Part shown: positions 6,941-7,141 of the stretch, one piece after another
How the letters are laid out: every line of letters starts with the position of its first letter
How positions within the stretch are numbered: the stretch's first letter is position 1
NCBI GenBank assembly: GCA_011048855.1
Contig: DSCZ01000334.1
Location: forward strand, 1 to 7,141
Direction of reading: 5' to 3'
DNA from: Desulfobacteraceae bacterium
GTDB lineage: Bacteria > Desulfobacterota > DSM-4660 > Desulfatiglandales > Desulfatiglandaceae
DNA: 7,141 nucleotides
Notes under the pieces: model-generated
Seen by the model: only the letters and a program-made list of their open reading frames with translations
Database searches by the model: none
Told to the model about the DNA's origin: nothing
Position numbers and translations under genes: made by a program

Positions 6941-7110
6941 ATCACTTTTGATGACACCGTAAAAAGTACCATCCCCGGCTTATCGGCGCCGGGGTCGGGA
7001 TCGGTATCGGGGTCGAAAAGACCGACGATCAACTTCCGATACCGATGCCGATAGCGACCCCGACCCCGATGGACATCGTTGTTTTGACTTTTTACGAGCC
7101 CATCACTTTT
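6941..7110. repeat. 9-bp direct repeats flanking the palindromic element
   Basis: ATCACTTTT occurs at 6941-6949 and again at 7102-7110, one copy at each end of the palindromic element. This could be a target-site duplication left by insertion next to gspL. The right copy overlaps the outer arm by four bases and the left by one, so the element boundaries would have to be slightly asymmetric, and the sequence is low in complexity. Treat it as a candidate only. Confidence 0.35.
6949..7105. repeat. Large palindromic element with hexamer repeats upstream of gspL
   Basis: A non-coding element of about 157 bases with two concentric inverted repeats. The outer arms are 6949-6967 and 7087-7105: each reads TGATG, four variable bases, then CGTAAAAAGT (15 of 19 positions pair). 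The inner arms are six back-to-back hexamers of the form NNTCGG on the left (6981-7016: TATCGG, CGCCGG, GGTCGG, GATCGG, TATCGG, GGTCGA) and six of the form CCGANN on the right (7036-7071: CCGATA, CCGATG, CCGATA, GCGACC, CCGACC, CCGATG), around a 19-base loop. It carries no open frame. It looks like a non-autonomous or REP/MITE-like intergenic repeat; similar GTAAAAAGTC-ended, TCGG-rich sequences come to mind from sulfate-reducing delta-type proteobacteria, but I cannot verify copy number here. Confidence 0.75.
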
Positions 7111-7133
7111 AGCTTTTAGCCATTAAATATCAA
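7106..7133 (-). promoter_or_regulatory. Candidate sigma70-type promoter for the gsp block
   Basis: On the minus strand TTGATA (7133-7128) is followed, after 16 bases, by TAAAAG (7111-7106). The -35 matches consensus at five of six positions and the -10 at four of six. Transcription would start near 7099 and give a leader of about 165 bases that includes the whole hairpin element before the gspL ATG. The spacer ends in a short tandem of GCTAAAA. The match is weak, the region is A/T-rich, and the gene to the right is unseen, so the true promoter may lie outside the window. Confidence 0.22.
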
Positions 7134-7141
7134 CCAATAAC

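Noticed and set aside
6981..7071. CRISPR-like array from the repeated TCGG/CCGA hexamers
   Set aside because: The units are 6 bases, lack unique spacers and form two inverted arrays, which is a palindrome and not a CRISPR.
6958..7096. Intrinsic terminator from the palindrome
   Set aside because: The structure is far longer than usual terminators, and the T-rich bases belong to the outer inverted-repeat arms rather than directly following a GC stem; terminator activity is possible but not supported.

Overview
The window holds seven consecutive genes, all on the minus strand. Together they form a type II secretion system (general secretion pathway) gene block. The gene set and style suggest a member of the former Deltaproteobacteria (Desulfobacterota or a relative): a GspN of the AsmA-like type, a GspL built as a PilM-PilN-like fusion, an ExeA/GspA ATPase with a terminal peptidoglycan-binding domain, and a hexamer-repeat palindrome in the leader. 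This lineage call is an inference from gene content; the window has no taxonomic marker gene.

Reading in the direction of transcription (right to left): about 200 bases of non-coding leader dominated by a large palindromic element (6949-7105); gspL (6932-5415); gspM (5418-4903, 4-base ATGA overlap with gspL); gspN (4890-3988); gspC (3975-3124); a 96-base AT-rich gap; gspA/exeA (3027-1351); a TPR protein with a GspB-like N-terminus (1354-659, 4-base GTGA overlap with gspA); a 62-base AT-rich gap with a perfect 22-base A/T palindrome; and the 5' part of gspD (596-1), which runs off the left edge. No credible gene lies on the plus strand; its long open frames are antisense shadows of these genes.

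How the parts would work together (family knowledge): GspL, GspM and GspC form the inner-membrane platform. GspC reaches across the periplasm to the N0 domain of the secretin GspD, the outer-membrane pore. GspN is an accessory inner-membrane/periplasmic protein. The GspA-GspB pair is known in Aeromonas and Vibrio as a peptidoglycan-interacting machine needed to assemble the secretin. Here that pair sits directly between gspC and gspD, which fits such a role. The assembly ATPase (E), platform protein (F) and pseudopilins (G-K) are not in the window.

The order L-M-N-C-A-B-D differs from the textbook C-to-N order and looks like a rotation of it with the A-B pair inserted. I see no wholly new system. 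The points most worth a second look are the GspB-like/TPR chimera, the palindromic element abutting gspL, and the possible target duplication around it.
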